8,967 nucleotides of DNA, from NCBI GenBank assembly GCA_903897565.1, contig CAIUCF010000026.1:1-8967 (forward strand), in the 5' to 3' direction. Of this stretch, positions 1 to 6,676 are shown in pieces. How positions within the stretch are numbered: position 1 is the first letter of the stretch; the number at the start of each line of letters is the position of its first letter. Below the pieces are notes generated by a model, which made no database searches, had not been told where the DNA came from, and saw only the letters and a list, made by a program, of their open reading frames with translations. The translations under genes and the position numbers were made by a program. The DNA comes from an uncultured Rhodospirillales bacterium. GTDB lineage: Bacteria > Pseudomonadota > Alphaproteobacteria > ATCC43930 > CGMCC-115725.

Positions 1-218
1 GCGCGCAGCACCAGGTTCTCGGCGGGATCGCCGAGCAGGATATCGCCGAACGGGCCGTCGAGCCGCAGGTTGAGCTCGTCGGCTGCGGTCACCGCGACCG
101 AATCGCCAAAGGCGGTGAAGGTGACGAGGCTGTCGAGCAGGTGATAGCCGTCGGCTCTGCGGCCCACGACCTGGAGCGTCAGGTTGAGCTTGGCGGGCGC
201 CGTCTCGGTGATGGTCAC
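1..218 (-). CDS. ispE: 4-diphosphocytidyl-2-C-methyl-D-erythritol kinase, N-terminal part (cut by window edge)
   Basis: IspE is a cytoplasmic GHMP-superfamily kinase. It phosphorylates the 2-hydroxyl of CDP-methylerythritol with ATP in the non-mevalonate (MEP) route to isopentenyl diphosphate. Seen here are the first 72 codons: the N-terminal substrate-binding motif APAKLNL (about residues 7-13), followed by GRRADGYHLLDSLV (about residues 19-32), both signatures of IspE. The C-terminal part, including the ATP-binding glycine-rich loop, lies off the left edge. The start is a GTG at 218 that overlaps the stop of the upstream TPR gene as GTGA (218-215). There is no in-frame ATG near it and no convincing Shine-Dalgarno, so translation is probably coupled to the TPR gene. 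The identification is firm; only the length is unknown. Confidence 0.95.
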   Translation of the reverse strand, partial: MTITETAPAKLNLTLQVVGRRADGYHLLDSLVTFTAFGDSVAVTAADELNLRLDGPFGDILLGDPAENLVLR

Positions 219-1990
219 GGCAGCTTCTTGGCCTCGAGCTTGGCGCGGATCGCCTTGGCGAGGTCGGCATCGGGCGAGAGGCTGAGAGCCCGGCGCCATT
301 GCAGCATCGCCTCCGCCTTCTGGCCGCAATGCCAATAGGCATCGCCGAGATGGTCGTTGATCTCGGCATTGCCCGGCGCCAGCAGGGTCGCCTGCTCGAG
401 CGAGGCCTTGGCCTTCTCATATTTCTTGAGATGGTAGTCGGCCCAGCCGAGGCTATCGACATAGGCGGCGGTGTTGGGCGAGAGCGCGACGGCCTTCTCG
501 ATCAACTCGCGGGCCTCGGCGAGCTTCTCGTCGCGGATGACCAGGGCGAAGCCGAGATAGTTGAGCAACACCGGATCGCGGAAATAGGTCATGGCCTGGC
601 GCAGGTCGGCCTCGCCCTCGCGCCAGTGATTGCCCTGTTCGCGCGCTGCGCCGCGGCTGAAATAGAGCTGCCAGAGTTGCGGCTTCGGCGCGTCGGGGCC
701 GATCAGTTCGAGCGCCTTGCTATAAGCGGCGATGGCCCCGTCCTGGTCGCCGGTGGCGCGCAGGAGATCGCCGAGGATGATCTGCGGCTCCGCCTCCTTG
801 GGCCGCGCCGCGATCATCGGCCGGATCACGGCCAGCGCGTCGGCGGTGCGGTGGAGCTTGATCAGTAACTGCGCATCGGCAATCCGGGCGGCCCAGGACA
901 GCGGTGCCGAGGGGGAAATCGCGTGATAGGCGGCGCGCGCCTCGGCGACCCGATCGCGGGCGGCGTAGCTTTCGGCGAGCGCGAATTGTGCCTGCGGATA
1001 ATCCGGGCGCAGCACGAGGGCCAAACGGGTCGCCAGCAGCGCGACTTCGGGGATATTGGCGCTGCCCGCGATGCCGGCGACATCGAACATCGCCTCGGCG
1101 AGGCCCTGGTTCGCGGTCGCGATGACCCGGGCCGGCTTTCCCGCCGACAGCACGGGCGCGATCCCGATATTGGCGCCGCTGCCTTGGGTGAATGCCCGGT
1201 AGAGATCGGCGGCGTCGTCGCGCTTGCCGCTGCGCTCCAGGAAATTGCCGGCCAATTCGATCAGCCGCAACGGCGGTGTGCCCATCGCCAGCGCCGCGCG
1301 ATAATCGCGGTCGGCGGCGCCGTCCTGATTGGCGAGATCTTCGATCAGGGCGCGGTGGATCAGCGCGAGGCCGGCAACCTGGGGATCGCGGCTGATCGGC
1401 GCCAGCGCCTCTTCGAGCCCTTCCGGCATCTCCGGCTTTTCCGCCGAGGCACTCCAGGCGTTGAGCATGCTGCTGAACAAGACGAACAAGCCCTGGCTGG
1501 GCAGGCGCGCGGCCAGTGCCCTGGCCTCCTTGGCATGACCCTGCTTGAAGCTCACGACGGCGAGGACGAGATTGGCCAGCGGATTATCCGGTTCGGCCTT
1601 GGCGATCTGGCGGGCCAGCGGCACGGCCAAGTCCATGCGTCCGGCATTGACGACGATCTGCAGGCTGCGCGCCGCGACCGCGCTGTTGCCGGTGCTGTTG
1701 CGCAGGATCAGGTTGTAATAGCTGAGCGCGGCGAGATCGTCGTGATGGCGCACGGCGAAATTGCCGGCGAGATAGGCGCCGAACGGCGAGCGCGTCGGCA
1801 CCGGCGGTTTGGGTACGCTGCCGCCGGTCAGGGCGTAATGCGGACCCTCGGCGACCGAGGCCGCGGAGCCGCCGCTGGCGCAGCCGGTGACGAGCCCGGT
1901 GATCAGGCACAACGCGGGCAACAGCCCTGAGCGACGCGGACGGAGGCGGCGGAAACGGGGAGGGCTCAAATTTTCGATCACGCGGGTCAC
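215..1990 (-). CDS. Tetratricopeptide-repeat lipoprotein
   Basis: This is a 591-residue TPR protein, probably an outer-membrane lipoprotein facing the periplasm. The N-terminus has a basic stretch (RRLRPRR, about 14-20), a hydrophobic core (LLPALCLITGL) and a lipobox LVTGC with Cys37. The residues after it (A, S) are not an Asp retention signal, so export to the outer membrane is expected. The rest is helical repeat. The clearest TPR units are near the C-terminus: one with GDLLRATGDQDGAIAAYSKAL, then a tandem pair from about residue 508 to 577 (SLGWADYHLKKYEKA and HLGDAYWHCGQKAEA). TPRs scaffold protein-protein contacts; no enzymatic domain is visible. The start used is GTG at 1990; an in-frame GTG at 1981 would give a shorter n-region and the same lipobox. 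It overlaps ispE by 4 bases and is divergent from the glycosylase gene. The partner and exact role are unknown. Confidence 0.9.
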   Translation of the reverse strand: MTRVIENLSPPRFRRLRPRRSGLLPALCLITGLVTGCASGGSAASVAEGPHYALTGGSVPKPPVPTRSPFGAYLAGNFAVRHHDDLAALSYYNLILRNSTGNSAVAARSLQIVVNAGRMDLAVPLARQIAKAEPDNPLANLVLAVVSFKQGHAKEARALAARLPSQGLFVLFSSMLNAWSASAEKPEMPEGLEEALAPISRDPQVAGLALIHRALIEDLANQDGAADRDYRAALAMGTPPLRLIELAGNFLERSGKRDDAADLYRAFTQGSGANIGIAPVLSAGKPARVIATANQGLAEAMFDVAGIAGSANIPEVALLATRLALVLRPDYPQAQFALAESYAARDRVAEARAAYHAISPSAPLSWAARIADAQLLIKLHRTADALAVIRPMIAARPKEAEPQIILGDLLRATGDQDGAIAAYSKALELIGPDAPKPQLWQLYFSRGAAREQGNHWREGEADLRQAMTYFRDPVLLNYLGFALVIRDEKLAEARELIEKAVALSPNTAAYVDSLGWADYHLKKYEKAKASLEQATLLAPGNAEINDHLGDAYWHCGQKAEAMLQWRRALSLSPDADLAKAIRAKLEAKKLP

Positions 1991-2129
1991 ATCACTCGGG
2001 CGGCCTGGTGAACGCTTCCGTCTCGGCGGAGTCGTTCTCTCCGCTTCTTATTGCCGATCCGGCCCGTCCCATATAGTGATTTTATCGCGCGAACGCCGCC
2101 AGGGGGCGAGGTGCGAGGGCTCAACGGAC
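1991..2129. promoter_or_regulatory. Divergent intergenic region with candidate promoter for the glycosylase gene
   Basis: This 139-bp region separates the minus-strand TPR gene from the plus-strand glycosylase gene, so it must hold promoters for both. On the plus strand TTGCCG (2051-2056) and TATAGT (2072-2077) resemble sigma-70 -35 and -10 boxes, but the 15-base spacer is short. Transcription would start near 2084. GAGGG at 2115-2119 is a plausible ribosome-binding site 10 bases before the ATG at 2130. For the TPR gene I find only a weak AT-rich stretch (TAAAAT on the minus strand near 2079-2084) without a matching -35. The assignment rests on pattern matching alone. Confidence 0.35.
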
Positions 2130-2972
2130 ATGATCGACCTGCTGATAGACTGGTACGCCGCGATGGGCGTCGATGAGGCGATCGGCGATCTGCCGCTCGA
2201 TCGCCTTGCGGCAAAGCCCGCGCCGCCGACCGAATCGCAGGTCGCGGTGACGCGGATACCAGCAGCGGCGGCGAGCGCACCCACTCCTGTGATCGCGGCG
2301 TCGCCCGCCGGGCTGGCGGCGCCGCTGTCGCGACCGGCCTCGGCGGCGACGATGGCATTGGCCGACCATCTGCTGGCGGCGCGCCAGGCCGCCGCTGCGG
2401 CGACGAGTCTCGATGCCCTGCGCCAGGCCGTGACCGAGTTCGACGGCTGCAGTCTGAAGGCGACGGCGACGCATACCGTCTTCGCCGACGGCAACCCCGC
2501 GGCGCCGCTGATGCTGATCGGCGAGGCCCCGGGCGCCGACGAGGATCGCATCGGCCGCCCCTTCGTCGGCGTCAGCGGCCAGCTGCTCGACCGTATGCTG
2601 GCGACGATCGGTGTCGACCGCGACAGCGCCTATATCACCAACGTCCTGTTCTGGCGTCCGCCCGGCAACCGCAAGCCGACCGACGCCGAAATCGCCCTGT
2701 GCCGGCCCTTCGTCGAACGCCATATCGCACTGGTCAGACCCCGTATCCTAGTATTGGTCGGCGGCACGGCGAGCGCCGCCCTGATGCCCGGAAGCGAAGG
2801 AATCACAAGGCTCAGGGGCCGCTGGTTCGACCTCGCGGTGAACGGGGTTAAGGAAACCTTTACAGCAACTGCCATGTATCACCCGTCGTTTTTGCTTCGA
2901 TCACCAGACCGAAAGAGAGAAGCCTGGGCTGATCTTCTTAATGTCAAGGCGAAGCTAAAAGAAGATACGTAG
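2130..2972 (+). CDS. Family-4-like uracil-DNA glycosylase
   Basis: A 280-residue enzyme of the uracil-DNA glycosylase superfamily, expected to remove uracil (from cytosine deamination) from DNA and start base-excision repair in the cytoplasm. Motif I is GEAPGADED (131-139), followed by GRPFVGVSGQLLD (142-154), TNVLFWRPPGNR (170-181) and motif II HPSFLLRSP (251-259); these are the family-4 pattern. An N-terminal helix (WYAAMGVDEAIGD, 8-20) is joined by an Ala/Pro-rich linker (about 27-92) to the catalytic domain. Family-4 enzymes normally bind a [4Fe-4S] cluster with C-x2-C...C-x15-C. Here only Cys107 and Cys191 exist, and the other two positions are Lys110 and Trp175, so a standard four-Cys cluster cannot form. 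The ATG at 2130 is chosen because GAGGG lies 10 bases upstream and the reading frame further 5' looks non-coding. The last ~40 codons are unusually rich in A/T-ending codons. Confidence 0.9.
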   Translation: MIDLLIDWYAAMGVDEAIGDLPLDRLAAKPAPPTESQVAVTRIPAAAASAPTPVIAASPAGLAAPLSRPASAATMALADHLLAARQAAAAATSLDALRQAVTEFDGCSLKATATHTVFADGNPAAPLMLIGEAPGADEDRIGRPFVGVSGQLLDRMLATIGVDRDSAYITNVLFWRPPGNRKPTDAEIALCRPFVERHIALVRPRILVLVGGTASAALMPGSEGITRLRGRWFDLAVNGVKETFTATAMYHPSFLLRSPDRKREAWADLLNVKAKLKEDT

Positions 2973-3110
2973 TACAGGTGCGGTATTCATAAATAGAGAT
3001 ATAGTATAGAATACAGTATATTTCTTTATGGATTTTTTTGCTTGAATTTTTAAAAACCTTACCTCATATTCCCCGCCATGATTTCGGTGGAAGCGCGTGC
3101 CACATCTTTA
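2973..3110 (+). promoter_or_regulatory. AT-rich intergenic islet with candidate promoter of the lytic transglycosylase gene
   Basis: By hand count 2973-3077 is about 30% GC, and 2983-3060 about 21%, in an otherwise very GC-rich window. TTGAAT (3042-3047), a 17-base spacer and CATATT (3065-3070) match a sigma-70 promoter at 4/6 and 4/6 positions with ideal spacing, which would place the transcription start near 3077. The islet also contains a seven-T run (3033-3039), the perfect palindrome TTTTTAAAAA (3047-3056), and a 6-bp inverted repeat GTATTC/GAATAC (2983-2988 and 3009-3014, 20-base loop). None makes a convincing intrinsic terminator for the glycosylase gene. Confidence 0.4.
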
Positions 3111-4727
3111 ATGATTTGGCAAAGACACAAAACCGCTGCCCTGGCGTTGGTCCTGTCCCTCGGTTGGACGGTGGCCGCTCAGGCGGGGCAGGCGTCCGAA
3201 GCAGCCGTGCCGGGTTCCCCGGCCGTCTCCTATCAATCTTACCCGGCGGGTTCTGGCACGGCCGCTACAGCCATGCCTGCGATGAATGTGCCGCAGATCC
3301 TGTCGGCCAGCGATTCCGAGCATTACGCCGCCGCGTTCGCGCTGCAGGAATCCGGCGACTGGGCCGGCGCCGACCGCCACATGACGGCGATCCATGACCG
3401 CGTGCTGGTCGGAACGCTGTTGGCGCAACGCTATCTGAGCCCTGATTTCAAGACGAGTCTGGCGCAGGCGCGGGAATGGCTGGCGACATATCGCGACCAG
3501 CCGGAAGCCCACGCGATCTGGGCCCTGGCCCGCCACAAGGCGCCGCGCAAGGCGGCGTCGCTGCCCCGCCCGGCGACCGGTGCGGATGCCGCGGCGGTCG
3601 ATGACGGCGACGGCGCCGTGCGCCTGCCGACCGAGCCGGCGATCCCGAAGCTGCAGCCGCCGTCACGCTACACCGCGGGTCTGCGCGCCTGGCGCGCCCA
3701 TGATTTCCGTCAGGCCGCCGGGGATTTCGAGGCGGTCGCGCGGTCGTCCTCTGCCGGTGGCTGGTACATCGCCGCGGGTGCCTTTTGGGCGGCACGCACG
3801 CATCTCGTGATGCGGGAGCCGGAACAGGTCGACGCCTGGCTGGAAATGGCGGCCAACCAGCCGCGCACGTTCTACGGCCTGCTCGCTCATCGCATGCTCG
3901 ATGAAGACGAGCGCGACGTGCAGTTCGCCTCCCAGCCGCTGTCGTCCAAGGAAGAAACCCTGCTGCGCGCCCTGCCCGGCGGTCGCCGCGCCCTGGCGCT
4001 GGTGCAGATCGGCGAGACCGATCGTGCCGAGTCGGAATTGCGCGTGCTCGCGGTCCATGCCTCGGCGGCCCGCGCCAATGCCATCGTCGCGCTCGCCGAC
4101 ATCACGCAGATGCCGTCGCTGTGCATGGCGCTCGGGCCCCGCGTCTCGGATGCCCGCCGCCGGGTCGACGCGCTCTACCCGGTGCCGCGCTGGCAGCCGC
4201 GCAAGGGCTACACCGTCGATCGCGCGCTGATGTTCGCGCTGATGATGCAGGAGTCCAATTTCGACGCCGAGGCCGAAAGCGGCTCGGGCGCCGCCGGGTT
4301 GATGCAGCTGATGCCGCGTACCGCGCGTGACGTCGCGCGACGCAGCGGCATCCATCTGCGCAGCGTCAGCGACCTCGTCGATCCCGAGCTGAACCTCAGC
4401 CTCGGCCAGGAATTCGTGCGCCAGCTGCTGTCGCACGAGGAAGTCCACGGCAACCTGATCCTGATGCTCGCGGCGTATAACGGCGGCACCAGCGCGCTGG
4501 ACCGCTGGCGCAATGCGCCGCAGTATCGCGACGACCCGCTGCTGTTCGTCGAGAGCCTGCCGCGCCAGGAGACCCGGCTCTATGTCGAGCGCGTGCTGAC
4601 CAATATGTGGATCTATCGCGAGCGGCTCGGCCAGCCGGTGCCCGATCTCGACGAGCTGGCGCAAAACCAATGGCCGACCTATGTTTCGCTGAACCAGGTC
4701 GCGATGGCCAGGACGGCGCGCCCCTAA
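3111..4727 (+). CDS. Secreted lytic transglycosylase (SLT domain, Slt70-like)
   Basis: A periplasmic murein hydrolase that cleaves the MurNAc-GlcNAc bond with formation of 1,6-anhydro-MurNAc, used in cell-wall turnover and in opening the sacculus for envelope machines. From the Met at 3111 it is 538 residues. A signal peptide covers residues 1-25 (RHK n-region, hydrophobic core, AQA before the cleavage site). A long helical region (about 60-360) corresponds to the Slt70 superhelix, and the SLT domain follows. The catalytic Glu381 lies in MMQESNFD, followed by GLMQLMP (396-402), AAYNGG (454-459) and ETRLYVERVL (487-496), the family-1 signatures. A longer frame begins at ATG 3078 and adds 11 residues (MISVEARATSL). 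I prefer 3111 because it gives a cleaner signal peptide and the best promoter would start transcription at about 3077. Neither start has a good Shine-Dalgarno. moaB follows after 51 bases. Confidence 0.92.
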   Translation: MIWQRHKTAALALVLSLGWTVAAQAGQASEAAVPGSPAVSYQSYPAGSGTAATAMPAMNVPQILSASDSEHYAAAFALQESGDWAGADRHMTAIHDRVLVGTLLAQRYLSPDFKTSLAQAREWLATYRDQPEAHAIWALARHKAPRKAASLPRPATGADAAAVDDGDGAVRLPTEPAIPKLQPPSRYTAGLRAWRAHDFRQAAGDFEAVARSSSAGGWYIAAGAFWAARTHLVMREPEQVDAWLEMAANQPRTFYGLLAHRMLDEDERDVQFASQPLSSKEETLLRALPGGRRALALVQIGETDRAESELRVLAVHASAARANAIVALADITQMPSLCMALGPRVSDARRRVDALYPVPRWQPRKGYTVDRALMFALMMQESNFDAEAESGSGAAGLMQLMPRTARDVARRSGIHLRSVSDLVDPELNLSLGQEFVRQLLSHEEVHGNLILMLAAYNGGTSALDRWRNAPQYRDDPLLFVESLPRQETRLYVERVLTNMWIYRERLGQPVPDLDELAQNQWPTYVSLNQVAMARTARP

Positions 4728-4778
4728 CGCAGGGACCGCTTGCCCTGGCGGACGAGCCGCCAGGAGAGAGTGCACACG

Positions 4779-5309
4779 ATGTCCCGGATCGACGAATCCC
4801 GCCCCTTCCTGCCCGTCCAGATCGCCGTGCTGACGGTCTCCGATACCCGTACCGCGGCGGATGACCGTTCCGGCGACACGCTCGCCGAGCTGATCGGCCG
4901 TGATGGCCATGTCGTGGCGGCGCGGGCGATCGTGGCCGATGATCAGGCGCGGATCACCGCACAGTTGCGGGCATGGATCGCCGATCCCGAGATCGACGTG
5001 GTGCTGGCGACCGGCGGCACCGGGGTGACCGGGCGCGACGTTACCCCCGAAGCCTTCCACCAGGTCTACGAGAAGGAAATTCCCGGCTTCGGCGAGCTGT
5101 TCCGCTGGCTCAGCTTCGCCAAGATCGGGACCTCGACGATCCAGTCGCGCGCCACCGCCGGGGTCGCCGGCGGTACCTACCTGTTCGCGCTGCCCGGCTC
5201 GCCCGGCGCCTGTCGCGACGCCTGGGAGGACATCCTCCGCCTGCAGCTCGACAACCGGCATCGACCCTGCAACTTCGTCGAGCTGATGCCGCGCCTGACC
5301 GAGCGCTGA
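4779..5309 (+). CDS. moaB: Molybdenum cofactor biosynthesis protein B
   Basis: A 176-residue cytoplasmic MoaB/MogA-fold protein of molybdenum cofactor synthesis. Family members bind molybdopterin and, where characterised, activate it by adenylylation ahead of molybdate insertion; the exact role of MoaB is less settled in organisms that also carry MogA. Visible signatures are LTVSDTR (18-24), TGGTGVTGRDVTPEA (78-92), LPGSPGACRDAW (138-149) and the C-terminal HRPCNFVELMPRL (161-173), which is typical of MoaB. The length matches the family. The ATG at 4779 is preceded by AGGAGAGAG from 4762, a good ribosome-binding site; an upstream in-frame ATG at 4740 lacks one and would add a 13-residue non-conserved extension. 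It lies 51 bases after the transglycosylase stop and is probably cotranscribed with it, although the two functions are unrelated. No other Mo-cofactor gene is in the window. Confidence 0.95.
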   Translation: MSRIDESRPFLPVQIAVLTVSDTRTAADDRSGDTLAELIGRDGHVVAARAIVADDQARITAQLRAWIADPEIDVVLATGGTGVTGRDVTPEAFHQVYEKEIPGFGELFRWLSFAKIGTSTIQSRATAGVAGGTYLFALPGSPGACRDAWEDILRLQLDNRHRPCNFVELMPRLTER

Positions 5310-5390
5310 GCCGGTTCCCGAGACGTTTTGCCGCAACGGCGCTTGGTCGGAATGTAGGACAGTAATACCGCGATCGCCGATAGTCGGCGC
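5310..5390 (+). promoter_or_regulatory. moaB to fadL-like intergenic region with start-proximal hairpin
   Basis: This 81-base gap holds a perfect 6-bp inverted repeat: CGCCGA (5375-5380), loop TAG, TCGGCG (5384-5389). It ends one base before the ATG at 5391 and occupies the position where a Shine-Dalgarno would sit; none is visible. TAATAC (5363-5368) resembles a -10 box. The nearest -35-like TTGGTC (5343-5348) is only 14 bases away, so the promoter call is weak. If that -10 is used, transcription would begin near 5375 and the leader would be essentially the hairpin. A small GCCG/CGGC stem at 5330-5340 lacks a T-run and is not a terminator. Confidence 0.35.
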
Positions 5391-6671
5391 ATGACATCAC
5401 GTATTCCCCGTCGCTTTTTCGCCCGGCTCCCTCACATCGCTCTGATCGCACCACTGGCCCTGCTGGCGGCGCCGGCCGGGGCCAGCGACGGCTATTTCGG
5501 CCAAGGCTACGGCGTGGTCGCCAAGGGCATGGCCGGTGCCGGCATCGCCTATGCCGGAGAAGCATTGTCGATCGTCGCCAACCCGGCCGCAACCGTCTCG
5601 CTCGGCAATCGCGCCGAGGCCGACATCCAGTTCGTCAAGATCATCCGCGGCAGCGCGATCAGGGGCAACGCCCTCGGCCCAGACGGCAGTTACAGCGGCA
5701 ACGGCATTCGTCGCTTCGGCATTCCCGAAGCGGCAGTGACCTATCAGCTCGGGCCGCGCTGGGCGACCGGGATCGCGCTCTACGGCAATGGCGGGCTGAA
5801 TACCAAGTACAGCGACAATCCCTACGCACGGTTCGGCGCCAGCGGCACCGCCGGCACCAACATGGCGCAGGCCATTATCTCGCCGACCCTCGCCTACCGC
5901 ATCGCGGAGAACCACAGTATCGGCGTCGCGCTCAACATCGCCTTCGAGCAAATCGAGGTCTATGGGCTCAAAGCCTTCGGGGCGTTCTCGCAGTCGCCCG
6001 AGGCGGTATCGAATCGCGGTATCGACAACGCCACCGGCGTCGGTGTCCGCATCGGTTATGCTGGCCGGCTCACCCCATGGCTGGCGGTCGGGGCGATGTG
6101 GCAGTCGGTGACCTATACCGACTCCTTCGGCAAGTATAAGGGGCTGCTCGCCGACGGCGGCAATCTCAACATTCCGTCTACATACGGCGCCGGCCTCGAT
6201 GTCACCCCGATCGCCGGGCTGGACATCGCGCTCGACGTCACCCAGATCAATTTTCACGACATCGATTCCAACGGTAATCCGATCGCCGGGCTATTCGCGG
6301 GCCAGAAGCTCGGCAGTGCTGGCGGGCCCGGCTTCGGCTGGCGCGACTGCACGGCCATCAAGGTCGGCGTCAACTGGCATGCGACCGAACGGCTGCAGCT
6401 GCGAGTTGGTTACCATCACGCTTCGGAACTGATTCCGGAGAGCCAGACCTTCTTCAACATCATCTCGCCCGGGGTGATGCAGCATCAGTACACTGCCGGC
6501 GCCTCCTGGGCGTTGTCGTCACGGTGGCAGCTTTCCGCCGCCGGCAATTATTCACCCTCGGTGACGATCTACGGCACGCCGAATTCGATCCCGGCGGCGT
6601 TCGGCGGCGGCGCCGCCAACATCCACCTCAGCGAATACGGCCTGACCACGGGCGCCGAATATCGATTCTGA
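5391..6671 (+). CDS. OmpP1/FadL-family outer-membrane transport protein
   Basis: A 426-residue outer-membrane beta-barrel of the FadL family. Such proteins move hydrophobic substrates (long-chain fatty acids or aromatic hydrocarbons) across the outer membrane by lateral release. The signal peptide has a basic n-region (RIPRRFFAR), a hydrophobic core and probable cleavage after AGA (residues 29-31). The mature N-terminus shows the FadL hatch pattern GYGVVAKGMAGAGIA (about 40-53) and IVANPAA (61-67). The remainder alternates short polar and aromatic beta-strands and ends in YRF, the terminal aromatic typical of BAM-assembled barrels. The length agrees with the family. The substrate cannot be read from the sequence. 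The start is the only Met that leaves an intact signal peptide. It lies 81 bases after moaB, with which it shares no obvious role, and converges with the sensor kinase gene across a 5-base gap. Confidence 0.92.
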   Translation: MTSRIPRRFFARLPHIALIAPLALLAAPAGASDGYFGQGYGVVAKGMAGAGIAYAGEALSIVANPAATVSLGNRAEADIQFVKIIRGSAIRGNALGPDGSYSGNGIRRFGIPEAAVTYQLGPRWATGIALYGNGGLNTKYSDNPYARFGASGTAGTNMAQAIISPTLAYRIAENHSIGVALNIAFEQIEVYGLKAFGAFSQSPEAVSNRGIDNATGVGVRIGYAGRLTPWLAVGAMWQSVTYTDSFGKYKGLLADGGNLNIPSTYGAGLDVTPIAGLDIALDVTQINFHDIDSNGNPIAGLFAGQKLGSAGGPGFGWRDCTAIKVGVNWHATERLQLRVGYHHASELIPESQTFFNIISPGVMQHQYTAGASWALSSRWQLSAAGNYSPSVTIYGTPNSIPAAFGGGAANIHLSEYGLTTGAEYRF

Positions 6672-6676
6672 GTGGT

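Noticed and set aside
923..1930. A 335-codon plus-strand frame opposite the TPR gene
   Set aside because: It is antisense to a clear lipoprotein and TPR gene, has Arg/Gly/Asp-rich composition without motifs, and has no ribosome-binding site.
1887..2129. An 81-codon 5' extension of the glycosylase frame
   Set aside because: It overlaps the divergent TPR gene start and the intergenic promoter region and has non-family-like sequence; the ATG at 2130 has a ribosome-binding site.
2983..3014. Inverted repeat GTATTC/GAATAC as an insertion-sequence end or attachment site
   Set aside because: No transposase or integrase gene, no target duplication and no second copy are present; a 6-bp repeat in AT-rich DNA is expected by chance.
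3663..5336. A 557-codon open frame on the minus strand across the transglycosylase and moaB genes
   Set aside because: It is antisense to two well-identified genes, has no recognisable domain, and is rich in Arg, Gly and Ala as expected from reading GC-rich codons backwards. Stop-free antisense frames are common at this GC content.
5326..5340. Possible terminator after moaB (GCCG-CAA-CGGC)
   Set aside because: The stem is only 4 bp and the T's precede rather than follow it, so it does not fit an intrinsic terminator.
5397..6257. A 286-codon minus-strand frame opposite the FadL-like gene
   Set aside because: The FadL signatures and signal peptide on the plus strand explain the region; the antisense frame shows no domain.
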